This document shows, one piece after another, positions 1 through 8,266 of a DNA stretch of 37,098 bases (positions are counted from its first letter, which is position 1; every line of letters starts with the position of its first letter). Below the pieces are notes generated by a model, which saw only the letters and a list, made by a program, of their open reading frames with translations, searched no databases and was not told where the DNA came from. Both the position numbers and the translations under genes were made by a program. Source of the stretch: a bacterium (GTDB lineage Bacteria > UBP15 > UBA6099 > DSWB01); NCBI GenBank assembly GCA_020061125.1, contig JAGUYV010000047.1:1-37098 (forward strand), read 5' to 3'.

Positions 1-409
1 CGGCTGCCGCGGACTCCAGCCCCGGCGCCAGCGCCCTGTGCAGGGCCTTGGCCAGGCTCTGCGCCTGTTCGCAGCCCGGATCCGTGACCAGAATGGCCGA
101 GGGCGCCCATCCCGTGGCGTAGGATTTGCGCGCGGCGCGGTCATACCATCCGCGCGGAGATGAGACCTCGAGCCACGAGCCGCCCGCGCGCTCCATGGCC
201 TGCCCGGTTGTGGCGATGCACTCCCCGGGTTGCAACACTCCGATCTCCGGCCCGAAATTCCCCGGCTCGGACCGCACCGCGAAAAAGTCTTGCTCCATCT
301 CCACTCTCATGTACTGGCGCATCGGGGGCTGCGCGGCCGGGGGCGCAAGCGCGCACACGCACCATATCAGCGTGATAAAGAACACAGTTGCGGAAACGGG
401 CCGTCGCAT
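1..409 (-). CDS. Exported SH3-like domain protein (C-terminus cut by window edge)
   Basis: This open frame is absent from the ORF track because it runs off the window; I read it directly. It starts at ATG 409 with GGAG four bases upstream and stays open to base 1 (136 codons). The first ~25 residues are a signal peptide (MRRPVSA, then a hydrophobic run VFFITLIWCVCALA). Residues ~33-110 look like a bacterial SH3-like fold: VRSEPGNFGPEIGVLQPGE, then GSWLEVSS and GWAPSAIL, the spacing typical of SH3b domains that often bind peptidoglycan or act as adaptor modules. The rest is missing, so catalytic activity cannot be judged. It lies 89 bp downstream of the DUF401 gene on the same strand and may be cotranscribed. 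The track ORF 141..449 on this strand is a frame-shifted shadow. Confidence 0.7.
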   Translation of the reverse strand, partial: MRRPVSATVFFITLIWCVCALAPPAAQPPMRQYMRVEMEQDFFAVRSEPGNFGPEIGVLQPGECIATTGQAMERAGGSWLEVSSPRGWYDRAARKSYATGWAPSAILVTDPGCEQAQSLAKALHRALAPGLESAAA

Positions 410-498
410 CAATCTCCATCCGTGTGCGCCGCAGAGCGCGGCTCGGCATTTCTTACTATAACCGGGGATTGATCCGTGAACAAGCCGAGGGCGCGGCG

Positions 499-1809
499 TC
501 ATGAAAACAGCGCGCGATAAACCAGAAAGCAGCCCGTGCCCGATATCATGATGATGATGGCGATGGGAACAAGAAATTTGTAAATGCCAGCGAATTCCGC
601 TTTGAAAAAGTCCTTGGTCAGAACCAGACACAGGTGCACGGGGCTTAGCATCATGCCCATGTAGCCGAAGGTGTAGGCCAGTGTGAGATACGCCAGGCGC
701 GTGTCGGATCCGGCCACGGAATCGGGCAGCAGGGAAATCACCAGAGGAAAAGACGCGCCCACGAACCCCACGGCCAGGCCCAGCACCATGCCGGACACAA
801 AAGGCAGGGCCGCAATCACAACCACAACCGGCACGCGGTAGGCTTCGAGATCCGTCTGCACGCCCGCGAATGCGTTGACCGCCACAAGCGTGTCGCGGAA
901 CACCATCACTCCCATGGCCAGCAGCACCATGGACCCCATGCCGCGCACGGCCAGCAGGCGCGCCGTACGCACTGCGCCCAGCCGGTGGCGCACCGCCACC
1001 CATGCAATCCCGAGCGCGATGCCCAAAATCACCGGCCAGTACTTGGCCGCCGTGGGAGTAAGACCGGAACGCTCAAGCGCCGCGCCCGCGCCGAAAATCA
1101 CCACGATGGTCACAATAATCGAGCTGCTCCGGTTGAGCGCGCTGGACAGGTTGCCGTTGCGCAAACCGTTCCCGGACGGCGAGGGCTGTCCGTCCGCGGG
1201 AAACGACGGCCGCAGAATAATGAAATACCCGGCGGCCACGGCCACGGCGGTCAGCGGAAGGTGCAGGGCCGCCAGTTTCCAGGCCGACACCCTGAAAAGG
1301 CTCGACGCAACGATGATTCCCGGATACAGCGGCCACCAGTATTCCCAGATGTGGCGGAACCAGTAATTCACGGCGGCTTTCTGCTCGGGAGTCTGGCCGC
1401 CCCCCGGCCCGCACGCCGCCTGCACCATGGGCGCGCTGAAAATGGCGCCGCCGGGCATGGGCAGAAGCCCGATGAGCGCCGGAAGCGCCGCGCCGCTCAC
1501 CATGCTGCGGCCGAACAGGCGGCTGAACGACTCCACAATCCCGTTGAGTATGCCAGTCTTGTCCAGCATGTTGCTGTAACCGAGGATGAGCGCCACCACC
1601 GCGTAAAGGAACAGCGTTTCCTGGGCCACGGCAGACCGCGCCATGATGCGCAGCGTGTCCCACGCGCCTGCGCCGAACCACAGCCCCGCACCCAGGGACA
1701 CCGCCAGCAGCGCCGCATACAGAGGTGCGCGCGCGCGGTACAACCCCATGATGCACCCGAACAGAATCAGAATTTTGAAAAGCGCCGGAACGCCCGCAAT
1801 CGCTTCCAT
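499..1809 (-). CDS. DUF401 family integral membrane permease-like protein
   Basis: A polytopic membrane protein of 436 residues with about ten hydrophobic segments. It carries family landmarks: LIGLLPMPGGAIFSAPMVQ near residue 125, followed by NYWFRHIWEYWWPLYPG, a string I associate with DUF401, a family related to GntP/CitM-type anion permeases. The substrate is unknown. The track extends the frame to a GTG at 1839, but I prefer ATG 1809: family members begin close to this point, and an extended -10 box (TGC-TATAAC, minus strand 1828-1820) lies inside the GTG extension, which would put the transcript start only 3-4 bases before ATG 1809. The 94-bp gap to the CheX-like gene upstream is otherwise empty. 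Confidence 0.8.
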   Translation of the reverse strand: MEAIAGVPALFKILILFGCIMGLYRARAPLYAALLAVSLGAGLWFGAGAWDTLRIMARSAVAQETLFLYAVVALILGYSNMLDKTGILNGIVESFSRLFGRSMVSGAALPALIGLLPMPGGAIFSAPMVQAACGPGGGQTPEQKAAVNYWFRHIWEYWWPLYPGIIVASSLFRVSAWKLAALHLPLTAVAVAAGYFIILRPSFPADGQPSPSGNGLRNGNLSSALNRSSSIIVTIVVIFGAGAALERSGLTPTAAKYWPVILGIALGIAWVAVRHRLGAVRTARLLAVRGMGSMVLLAMGVMVFRDTLVAVNAFAGVQTDLEAYRVPVVVVIAALPFVSGMVLGLAVGFVGASFPLVISLLPDSVAGSDTRLAYLTLAYTFGYMGMMLSPVHLCLVLTKDFFKAEFAGIYKFLVPIAIIIMISGTGCFLVYRALFS

Positions 1810-1819
1810 GACTTTCCAT

Positions 1820-1828
1820 GTTATAGCA
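1820..1828 (-). promoter_or_regulatory. Extended -10 box for the DUF401 gene
   Basis: The minus strand reads TTTGC-TATAAC, an extended -10 (TGn) without a good -35. The expected transcription start is ~1813, so the leader before ATG 1809 would be only a few bases. The same TTTGC-TATAA string precedes the sulfatase-like gene at 18113. Confidence 0.4.
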
Positions 1829-1933
1829 AATCCCCGCACGGCTTCACACGAAAAACGCCGCGCACAAGCGCAGGCGCAGCATGCGCATCGTTTTAATGAA
1901 ATTACCGCGGATTAAAGGGATAGCGCAGCAGGT

Positions 1934-2431
1934 TTACGCGCGCGAAAGATTGACCAACACTTCCAGCGCGCCGTGTTCCATGATGTAGGTCACATGCAGA
2001 AACTGTGTCTTCTGGTTGAATCTGATGGAGCGTCCGTAGGACACGGAGTGGGATACATTGCAGAAGTAGCCTTTGTTGACGAGCTGGTCTCGCGCTTTCT
2101 TGGAAATCCGCAGCGAAAACTCGTCCAGAGAACTGCGCGCCATCTGGTCCATGGTGTCCACCATGATGCCCATGAGGCAGCAGGACGCGAACTTGCAGGC
2201 CACAGGCTCGGACATGCCGAATATCACCGCGCCCTGCACACCGCCGGAAATGCGAAGCAGCGCGGACACATCGTACTGCACCAGATCGGTCTCCACCAGC
2301 TTGAGGTCACCCTTGGATGACGGTTTGTTGCCCAGGGAAATGAGTGTTTCCTGGAAAGCCACAAGAAACGGATTCACGAATTCCGCTTCAACATCGCGCA
2401 GGTGGAGTTTGCAGAGCAGGTCGTCGGTCAT
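1934..2431 (-). CDS. CheX/CheC-like chemotaxis-type phosphatase homologue, catalytic Asn not seen
   Basis: 165 residues matching the CheX fold: an N-terminal FVNPFLVAFQETL helix, the strand VSALLRISGGVQGAVIFGMSE, then KFASCCLMGI and a central helix. CheX/CheC/FliY enzymes dephosphorylate CheY-P with a S-x3-E-x2-N signature. Here the central helix reads SSLDEFSLRI: Ser and Glu are kept but the Asn position is Leu, and the later Pro is not obvious. It may therefore be a binding rather than catalytic protein, for example a partner of a receiver domain. No chemotaxis genes adjoin it. A promoter (TTGTAT-16-TATAAT) sits immediately upstream and leaves a leader of about 8 bases, so it is probably a single gene or the head of a transcript reading into DUF401. 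Confidence 0.7.
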   Translation of the reverse strand: MTDDLLCKLHLRDVEAEFVNPFLVAFQETLISLGNKPSSKGDLKLVETDLVQYDVSALLRISGGVQGAVIFGMSEPVACKFASCCLMGIMVDTMDQMARSSLDEFSLRISKKARDQLVNKGYFCNVSHSVSYGRSIRFNQKTQFLHVTYIMEHGALEVLVNLSRA

Positions 2432-2445
2432 GCGTTTGTTCCGTA

Positions 2446-2473
2446 ATTATATCAGCCGGACACAAAGATACAA
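2446..2473 (-). promoter_or_regulatory. Sigma-70-like promoter of the CheX-like gene
   Basis: Minus strand: TTGTAT at 2473-2468, a 16-bp spacer, and TGA-TATAAT with the -10 hexamer at 2451-2446. The start codon at 2431 lies ~8 bases from the predicted start site. Confidence 0.55.
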
Positions 2474-2535
2474 CAGCAAATTGCGGGTTGTTGAAACTAT
2501 GGTTGATTCACAATGCAATGCTCGCGGCGCGTGCG

Positions 2536-5469
2536 TTACTTGTGGCCCCAGTACAGATCCGGCTCGATGCGAACCTTTCTGGAATCGTAAGGATTCGCCG
2601 CGGGATCCCAGGCGTCAATCCAGCGGTAGGGCGTTTCTTCGAGAAGCCACGGCCAGGCCGTTGCATTGTGCCATGTGTCCGCGGCCTTGATGCTGTACAT
2701 GACGCCCTCGTGCGTCAGCGGCAGGTCAATCCTGTATACATCGGTTCCTGCCGGTTCCATGTCCTTTTCGACCCAGGGGTATTGCGTGGGCAGGGGCTTG
2801 AACGCGATTTTCACTTCCTTGAGCGCGCTGTCGTCCCGCACCTTCACGGTAATGCGTGCGGTTGCGCCGTAGTCCAGAACCTCGACATCCTGAAGCGTGA
2901 CCACGGGGCGCGCTGTGTCTTCCATGAACTGCACGGTCACGAATTTCTGCTTTTCCATTTTATCAATACGCTTGAGTTCGTTGGTGATGTTCTTTGCGTC
3001 GTTGTACAGATAGTCCTCGATGTCGAACTGGCCCGCGGCTCGCTTGAGGGGTTTGCCCGAAGGGTAGCGCGCCTTGAGATCGTCCTTGTGCGCGTCAATG
3101 TAGTATTCGATCTGCCCGGTGGCGTGCTCTCTGGGAATGTAATATTCGAACAGGTTTTCGAAATCCACCGGCTTCATGGCCTTTTCGATCCAGGGAGCGT
3201 CGCCGCCAGCGGGGCGGTAGTGCAGCACGGGTTTCGCGCCGATGTGCAGCACGGAGGCTGTTATGCGCAGGTACTCGCCCGCGGGAGCGCGATATGCGGG
3301 ACGGTGCCTGATGGCCGGTTCGGTTCCGGCCAGGGCCTGCTCCAGCGCCTTGTCCATTTCCTCGATGTCCTTTTGAAGCGATGGCTGGAGTTCGCGCCAG
3401 GTGAAGGTGGGTTTGTCCACGAAGCGGCGGATGCGCAGGGTGTCGAGAATTTGCCCGTAGTGCGTTTCCCCGGTTTCACTCAATTTGTCCCATGATTCGT
3501 GTGCTTTGGCGGTGAATTCGCGCGCTTTGGTCAAGTCCGCCAGATCATTGGTTTGCATGAAGAACCCGAAATGCGTTGCCGCCCGGATTTTGTTGCTGTA
3601 GTAATGCGCCAGGGCCGAGAGGCAGTCGAGTTCGATGAGCAGATCCTTGAACTCGGAACTTTTCTCTGCATCGAGAATTTTTTTGGCGCGTTCGGCCGCG
3701 GCTGCGGCGCCGGCAGCATGCCTTTCGAGCAGGTTCGCGGTTTCGAACGGCCCGAGCTTGGAATCGCGCAGAGCGCCGTCGAACAGGGTCCAGCGCACGA
3801 ATTCGTCAATGGCGCGGATGCTGTGGAAATCGAGAGGGGTGTTGTTCATGAAGTCGAACAGGCTGCCGCCGGTTTCATATTCCGGAGCCATGTTGCGGTG
3901 GTCCGGGCCGATGCAGCGGTAGCTGTAGATGAGGGGCACGATGCGGCTCATGTGAACCACGGTGTTGTAAATATCGGCCGCGGCGGCCTCGCCGAAGCGC
4001 TGCGTGAACCGGTTGAGCCACACGGTTTCGGGCGTGGACGGATCATACGCCATGCGTCCCCACACCATGTACCAGAACCAGTTGCGCTGGTGGTCCCAGG
4101 TGAAGTAATCGAACTGCGAGGGATCTTTGTGGAAGTGGTCGGTCATGGGGTAGTAGCTGGTCATCGGCTCCATGGAGAACCCGGCGCCTTTTCCGAAGCG
4201 CACGCTTTTCATGGTGCGGGACGCGAACTCGGGGTCGCCCCAGCGGAACAGGCGGTGCGTGCCGTTGGAGCGGATCTGCCACAGAATTTTGTAGTTGCGC
4301 GGCTGGTTGGTGTAGTCCTCCCAGGTGTAGGACGGGGCTGCGCCCTTGCGATTGCTGGTCATGGCGTGGTAGGGCAGACCCAGTTGCTCGCCGTTGTATT
4401 TGATCTCGATGTAGAACCGTCCCGGGTAGGCGTCGGCGATGCTGCGCGTGTGGAACGGATTGGCGAGCCACGAGCGGGTGAACAGGTTGATGCGGCGCGT
4501 GGCGTTGTCCACGCCGCGGATGTAGCTGTCCTGGAAGAACTCCTCGGGGCGGCCGCTTTCGCCGATGCGGAATCCGAGCATCCACATGTCCGGCACGCTG
4601 TCAATCATTTTCGTGGCCATTTCCGCGGTATAATCGGCCAGGTCCTGGGTGGAAGGCTCCATGTCCTCCTTGTCCGCGCTGGTGAGCCGCCAGCTCGCGT
4701 GGTAGCTCATGAGCGAGGTGCGGATGCCGCGCTCTTTGGCCATGACCACGATTTTCTTGAACATTTCGAGATTCTTCGCGGCCTGGTCCGAGTCTATGCC
4801 CACATCCGGAAATTTATCGCTTTTCAGCATATACAGGTAACAGTTGGGGAAGAAAGTGCTGATCAGTTCGTACATGGCGTGGATGTCGAGCAGGTTGTAG
4901 CGGTCGTAGGAAAGTTCGTCGAGATAGGTTTCCCAGAATTTTTCGTCATAGTACCATGATTTCGGGTCGTTGAAGGCTTCGGTGTGGAAGAAGGGGTTCA
5001 CGGCCCGGATTTCCATGGCCGGGGTATGCACGCCCGAGGGCACGGATGAGGCCAGGAACGCCGGATTTTCGGCCATCTGCAGCAGGTCCGCGATTTCGTA
5101 TGCCGCGTACATGGCGCCCACGGCGTCCGTTCCCGCGGCGTAGATGAACGGAGGTTTGGAATAGAGCACGAACGATTCCGGGGTTTCCGGGATTTCCAGG
5201 CCTGCGTCCTCGATGATGGCTTTGAGCCGCCTGTTGCCGTGCGCCACGTCCAGAATCACGACGGGGTTGTTGCCGAGCGGATCCGCATTCTTTGCGTCCA
5301 CCACGGACATGCCCATGTTCTGCGCCGTGCGCGCGAGATACGCGGCGCCGTGCCGCAGGGGCGCTTCCTCGCCGTCTGTGTTCGACAGAAACAGAATGGC
5401 CGCTTGCGCCGATCCCGCGAACAGGATGCACAGCGCGGCGGCAAGTGTTGCGAAAAATGTGCGTTTCAT
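2536..5469 (-). CDS. Large exported glycoside-hydrolase-like protein (GH67/GH20-type N-domain, barrel, two beta modules)
   Basis: 977 residues with a clear signal peptide (MKRTFFATLAAALCILFAGSAQA). Residues ~25-150 resemble the small alpha/beta domain preceding the barrel in GH67/GH20-like hydrolases (FVLYSKPPFIYAAGTDAVGAMYAAYEIA cut to short motifs such as AAGTDAVGAMYAAYE). A TIM-barrel-like region follows (~155-520; YDRYNLLDIHAMYE, LGFRIGESG, FYIEIKYNGEQ). After a helical stretch come two similar beta modules (~725-815 and ~853-935), each with a W-x-EK-x-M-x-P motif and ending in Y-x-I-x-A. Acidic residues in the GESG and IKYNGE motifs are candidate active-site residues, but I cannot name the substrate or prove catalysis. 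The start ATG 5469 has GGAGGG upstream. It is transcribed divergently from the DUF445 gene. Confidence 0.65.
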   Translation of the reverse strand: MKRTFFATLAAALCILFAGSAQAAILFLSNTDGEEAPLRHGAAYLARTAQNMGMSVVDAKNADPLGNNPVVILDVAHGNRRLKAIIEDAGLEIPETPESFVLYSKPPFIYAAGTDAVGAMYAAYEIADLLQMAENPAFLASSVPSGVHTPAMEIRAVNPFFHTEAFNDPKSWYYDEKFWETYLDELSYDRYNLLDIHAMYELISTFFPNCYLYMLKSDKFPDVGIDSDQAAKNLEMFKKIVVMAKERGIRTSLMSYHASWRLTSADKEDMEPSTQDLADYTAEMATKMIDSVPDMWMLGFRIGESGRPEEFFQDSYIRGVDNATRRINLFTRSWLANPFHTRSIADAYPGRFYIEIKYNGEQLGLPYHAMTSNRKGAAPSYTWEDYTNQPRNYKILWQIRSNGTHRLFRWGDPEFASRTMKSVRFGKGAGFSMEPMTSYYPMTDHFHKDPSQFDYFTWDHQRNWFWYMVWGRMAYDPSTPETVWLNRFTQRFGEAAAADIYNTVVHMSRIVPLIYSYRCIGPDHRNMAPEYETGGSLFDFMNNTPLDFHSIRAIDEFVRWTLFDGALRDSKLGPFETANLLERHAAGAAAAAERAKKILDAEKSSEFKDLLIELDCLSALAHYYSNKIRAATHFGFFMQTNDLADLTKAREFTAKAHESWDKLSETGETHYGQILDTLRIRRFVDKPTFTWRELQPSLQKDIEEMDKALEQALAGTEPAIRHRPAYRAPAGEYLRITASVLHIGAKPVLHYRPAGGDAPWIEKAMKPVDFENLFEYYIPREHATGQIEYYIDAHKDDLKARYPSGKPLKRAAGQFDIEDYLYNDAKNITNELKRIDKMEKQKFVTVQFMEDTARPVVTLQDVEVLDYGATARITVKVRDDSALKEVKIAFKPLPTQYPWVEKDMEPAGTDVYRIDLPLTHEGVMYSIKAADTWHNATAWPWLLEETPYRWIDAWDPAANPYDSRKVRIEPDLYWGHK

Positions 5470-5505
5470 GGTCGGGTCCCTCCAGGGCCGTTTTCCGGCA
5501 TGGGA

Positions 5506-5535
5506 ATTCTATCGCACGCCGCGTATTGAATTCAA
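5506..5535 (-). promoter_or_regulatory. Promoter of the glycoside-hydrolase-like gene
   Basis: Minus strand: TTGAAT (5535-5530), 18-bp spacer, TAGAAT (5511-5506), ~37 bases before the start codon. The -35 lies in a perfect 10-bp palindrome TTGAATTCAA (5526-5535) between the two divergent genes, a possible but unproven operator. Confidence 0.5.
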
Positions 5536-5554
5536 GCGGAAAACCCCGCATAGA

Positions 5555-5560
5555 TATAAT
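5555..5560 (+). promoter_or_regulatory. -10 box upstream of the DUF445 gene
   Basis: TATAAT 34 bases before ATG 5594. The best -35 match (TTCAAG, 18-bp spacer) is weak, so this is supported mainly by the perfect -10 and its intergenic position. Confidence 0.4.
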
Positions 5561-5593
5561 GGACACTATATAAAAGGCGCGAACGGAGTCCGC

Positions 5594-6220
5594 ATGGACT
5601 GGACGCTTGTTTACAATGTGATCACCATTCCCGTGGTGAACGCTTTCGTGGGGTGGATCACCACATACCTCGCGATTTTGATGATCTTCCGTCCGCGCGA
5701 GCCAAAAAAAATTCTCGGGTACACCATCCAGGGCATCGTCCCCAAAAAGCGCCACATGATCGCCATGAGCATCGGCCGCAGCGTCGAGCGCAATATGATC
5801 AACATGGACGATTTTCAGGAATTGATTGACAAAGTGGACCTGGAGCGCGAAGTCGGCAAGATCGTGGACAAGTATGTGGATGAGAAATTCGCGCATGCCA
5901 GCGAGAAGTCGTTCGTGGGCCGCAGCTACAACGCGGCTCTGGGCGCGATCAAGGCGCAGACCAAGGCCTATCTCACCACGGAAATTCAGAAAAACGCCAA
6001 CGCGGTGATCAAGTCGTTCGTGGACCGGCTCGAAACCGAGTTCGATGTGCAGGCCATTGTTGCGGAAAAAATCAACGGATTCGATCTCGAAACTCTTGAA
6101 GATGTTGTGTTTGGCTTCACCAAGGCGGAATTCAAGTTTCTGGAAATCATGGGCGGCGTGTTCGGGTTTGTGATCGGGCTTGTACAGGCCGCGATTCTGG
6201 TTGTGATGCACTACACATGA
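5594..6220 (+). CDS. DUF445 family membrane protein
   Basis: 208 residues. The N-terminal hairpin NAFVGWITTYLAILMIFRP and the following PKKILGYTIQGIVPKKR are hallmarks of DUF445 (YheB/YjiN type) proteins, and the C-terminal GGVFGFVIGLVQAAILVV is the matching second membrane segment. Between them is a mostly helical soluble domain. The biochemical function is unknown; homologues are inner-membrane proteins. The track starts this frame far upstream at 5213, inside the divergent hydrolase gene. I use ATG 5594 because GGAG lies five bases before it and a TATAAT box lies just upstream. It ends four bases from the convergent end of lnt. Confidence 0.85.
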   Translation: MDWTLVYNVITIPVVNAFVGWITTYLAILMIFRPREPKKILGYTIQGIVPKKRHMIAMSIGRSVERNMINMDDFQELIDKVDLEREVGKIVDKYVDEKFAHASEKSFVGRSYNAALGAIKAQTKAYLTTEIQKNANAVIKSFVDRLETEFDVQAIVAEKINGFDLETLEDVVFGFTKAEFKFLEIMGGVFGFVIGLVQAAILVVMHYT

Positions 6221-6224
6221 GTTA

Positions 6225-7814
6225 TCACCGAGGCTCCGCGTCCCCGCAGGGATTGGTTTCCATTCCCAGATTCAGCTTCTCACTGACATAAAGACCGAGA
6301 AGCAGGGCCGCGAACAGGCCCGCACAGACCCAGCCGAACACATCACCATATTTCGTATAAAATGTCGTGTCCGTGCGGGCATAAAGCTCTCCGTGGATGT
6401 TCTGTGGCTCGAACAGGCTGGAAGAAGCGGCGACTCGGCCTTGGGGGTCAATGATGACCGTGAGGCCGGAATTGGACGCCTGCGCGAGCCAGCGGCGGTT
6501 TTCCACGGCGCGCAACTGCGCCAGCGCCACATGCTGCGCGGCCGCGGGCGAGTATTTGAACCACGCATCGTTTGTGACCACAAGCAGCATTTCCGCGCCT
6601 CGCCGCGTCATGCCGCGCGCGATGTGCGGCGCCATGCTCTCGAAGCAGATCAGCGGACCGACGCGGCCGTGCTCGGTCTCGAATATGTGGTACCGGGTTC
6701 CGCGTTCCGTGTCGTCCTGGTACACGGCGCGGTCGAACCACTTGCCGAGCGCTGGCACTTGCGATAACTCACGGCGCCAGGGGATGAACTCGCCGCCGGG
6801 GACAAGCTGCATTTTGTCGTACCGGCCCAGATACCGACCGTCGGGCGCGATGCCGATCACGGAATTGTAGTTGCCGATGAACACGCCGGAGATGAGCGTG
6901 GCGTCCGCCATGTCCAGCAGCATCGCGGTTTCGGGCCGGGGTGTCATGTCCTCCTGCAGCAGCCACTGAACGGGCAGAACGCTCTCCGGCCACACGATCA
7001 CATCGGGCCGCGGATCGTGTTTGGACGCGGTCATGGCCATGCTCCAGAACACGCGCTGCATTTCATCCAGCGAGGCGATGATGCCGCCCTCGATGGCCTC
7101 GTGCTTTTCATCCTGCGCGAAGCTGGGTTGAACCATGGCGATGCGCATGGGATGGCGCCGGGGCGGTTCTCGTTTCGACAGGGAATGGGCGCCATATCCC
7201 ACGGCCATGGCGAACAGCGCGCCCGTGACAAGGAACGAAATTCTGTAACGCGCGCCCTGGCCCGACAGAGTTTTGTAAAGCACGAGGTTGCATGTGACAA
7301 CCAGAAACGAAATTCCATACATGCCGGTGAGGGACGCGATTTGCATCACGGCCGTGTTTTTCGCCTGCGACACAGCCAGTGACCACCACGGGAACGCGAA
7401 CGAGCCGCGGGACATGAGCAGTTCGAGCGCGGCCCAGCCCAGCGCCGGGACGAACAATGCGACGGGCGAACGCCTGTCCAGCGCCCACCCTGCGGCCAGG
7501 CCCCATGGAATGAAAATCACCGGGATTACTATCACGAAAATCAGATAGCCCACCCACGCCGGGGAACGCGCGTGGCAAAACCAGTAAAAGAGCAGGCCGA
7601 AAAAGAACACGCCGAAGAAATAGGATATGAGCGCGCGGGCGCGGGCGCTGCGGCCGGAGAGCGCGAAAAACAGGGGGGCCAGGCCAACCCAGGGAAGCAG
7701 GTACAGGTTGTAATGGGGGTACCCGGAAACCAGGGCGAGGGCGCTCAAAGGCGGCGCGGCCATGGGCAGGATGCACTCGAAATGCCGGGATTTCAAACCG
7801 AAGTGATTCCCCAT
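6225..7814 (-). CDS. lnt: Apolipoprotein N-acyltransferase
   Basis: 529 residues. It transfers an acyl chain from phospholipid to the N-terminal Cys of apolipoproteins at the periplasmic face of the inner membrane, the last step of lipoprotein maturation. About seven hydrophobic segments cover residues 15-215 and a nitrilase-fold domain follows. The catalytic triad is visible: Glu in VWPESVLP, Lys in RYDKMQLVPGGEF and Cys in PLICFES. A final C-terminal helix (VFGWVCAGLFAALLLGLYV) is also typical. The start ATG 7814 lies within the last codons of the zinc-ribbon/STAS gene (22-bp overlap), implying translational coupling; no good Shine-Dalgarno is seen, and Met18 (7763) is an alternative start nearer the usual family length. 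A sulfatase-like lipoprotein in this window (34322) is a likely client. Confidence 0.92.
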   Translation of the reverse strand: MGNHFGLKSRHFECILPMAAPPLSALALVSGYPHYNLYLLPWVGLAPLFFALSGRSARARALISYFFGVFFFGLLFYWFCHARSPAWVGYLIFVIVIPVIFIPWGLAAGWALDRRSPVALFVPALGWAALELLMSRGSFAFPWWSLAVSQAKNTAVMQIASLTGMYGISFLVVTCNLVLYKTLSGQGARYRISFLVTGALFAMAVGYGAHSLSKREPPRRHPMRIAMVQPSFAQDEKHEAIEGGIIASLDEMQRVFWSMAMTASKHDPRPDVIVWPESVLPVQWLLQEDMTPRPETAMLLDMADATLISGVFIGNYNSVIGIAPDGRYLGRYDKMQLVPGGEFIPWRRELSQVPALGKWFDRAVYQDDTERGTRYHIFETEHGRVGPLICFESMAPHIARGMTRRGAEMLLVVTNDAWFKYSPAAAQHVALAQLRAVENRRWLAQASNSGLTVIIDPQGRVAASSSLFEPQNIHGELYARTDTTFYTKYGDVFGWVCAGLFAALLLGLYVSEKLNLGMETNPCGDAEPR

Positions 7815-8209
7815 TCGGCGAATGCTTTTTCCTGCGTGTCCGCGAAAACGATGAGATTGTCCACTCCGAGGGCTTTCATGGCGTTTAAGGGGGCGTTCTG
7901 AACGCCGGTTACAATGATTTGCTGCTTGGTGCGCGTGGTTTTGTAATACATGGTGACGAGCGTGCCGATGCCCGTGCTGTCAATGAACTCGACTTTGGAG
8001 ATGTCAATGATTACGCGCTTGCGCTTGATGCGGGTAAAGATTGAAGTAAGTTCCCCGTGGTTGGTGTAATCAATGTTTTTGGTTTTGGCCTCAATCACGA
8101 ACACGCCTTCGCGCTCGTCCGTCACGAAATCGTGGTTCATGGGGTGCCCGCACCGGCTGCAGAAGTTGTTTGTGCTTGGAACGACGTGCCCGCAGTTGCC
8201 GCAGAACAT
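7793..8209 (-). CDS. Zinc-ribbon plus STAS-domain protein (anti-sigma-factor-antagonist type)
   Basis: 138 residues from ATG 8209. A zinc ribbon opens the protein (CGNCGH then CSRCGH, two CxxC pairs), followed by a STAS domain with the conserved IDSTGIGTLV loop, whose Ser is the usual phosphorylation site in SpoIIAA/RsbV proteins. STAS proteins of this type act in partner switching with anti-sigma kinases; no RsbW-like kinase or PP2C phosphatase is in the window. The track start is a TTG at 8239, but ATG 8209 begins exactly at the zinc ribbon and has GAGGTG upstream. The gene overlaps lnt by 22 bp. Confidence 0.8.
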   Translation of the reverse strand: MFCGNCGHVVPSTNNFCSRCGHPMNHDFVTDEREGVFVIEAKTKNIDYTNHGELTSIFTRIKRKRVIIDISKVEFIDSTGIGTLVTMYYKTTRTKQQIIVTGVQNAPLNAMKALGVDNLIVFADTQEKAFAEWGITSV

Positions 8210-8260
8210 GGCCGCTTCACCTCGCAAGGGGTTGTGCAATAAGAAATCTATGGCAAATTC

Positions 8261-8266
8261 ATTATA
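8261..8266 (-). promoter_or_regulatory. -10 box upstream of the zinc-ribbon/STAS-lnt pair
   Basis: Minus-strand TATAAT 51 bases before ATG 8209. A TTGACG lies only 7 bp further upstream (8279-8274), too close to be its -35; no good hexamer is seen at 16-18 bp. Confidence 0.4.

Noticed and set aside
2344-4959. Two long plus-strand ORFs (383 and 486 codons) opposite the hydrolase gene
   Set aside because: They are antisense to a coherent exported protein, have repetitive His/Val/Gly/Arg-rich composition with no motifs, and reflect the GC-rich codon pattern of the minus-strand gene.
4946-6211. 421-codon minus-strand ORF across the DUF445 gene
   Set aside because: It runs through two divergent promoters and is antisense to a conserved membrane protein.
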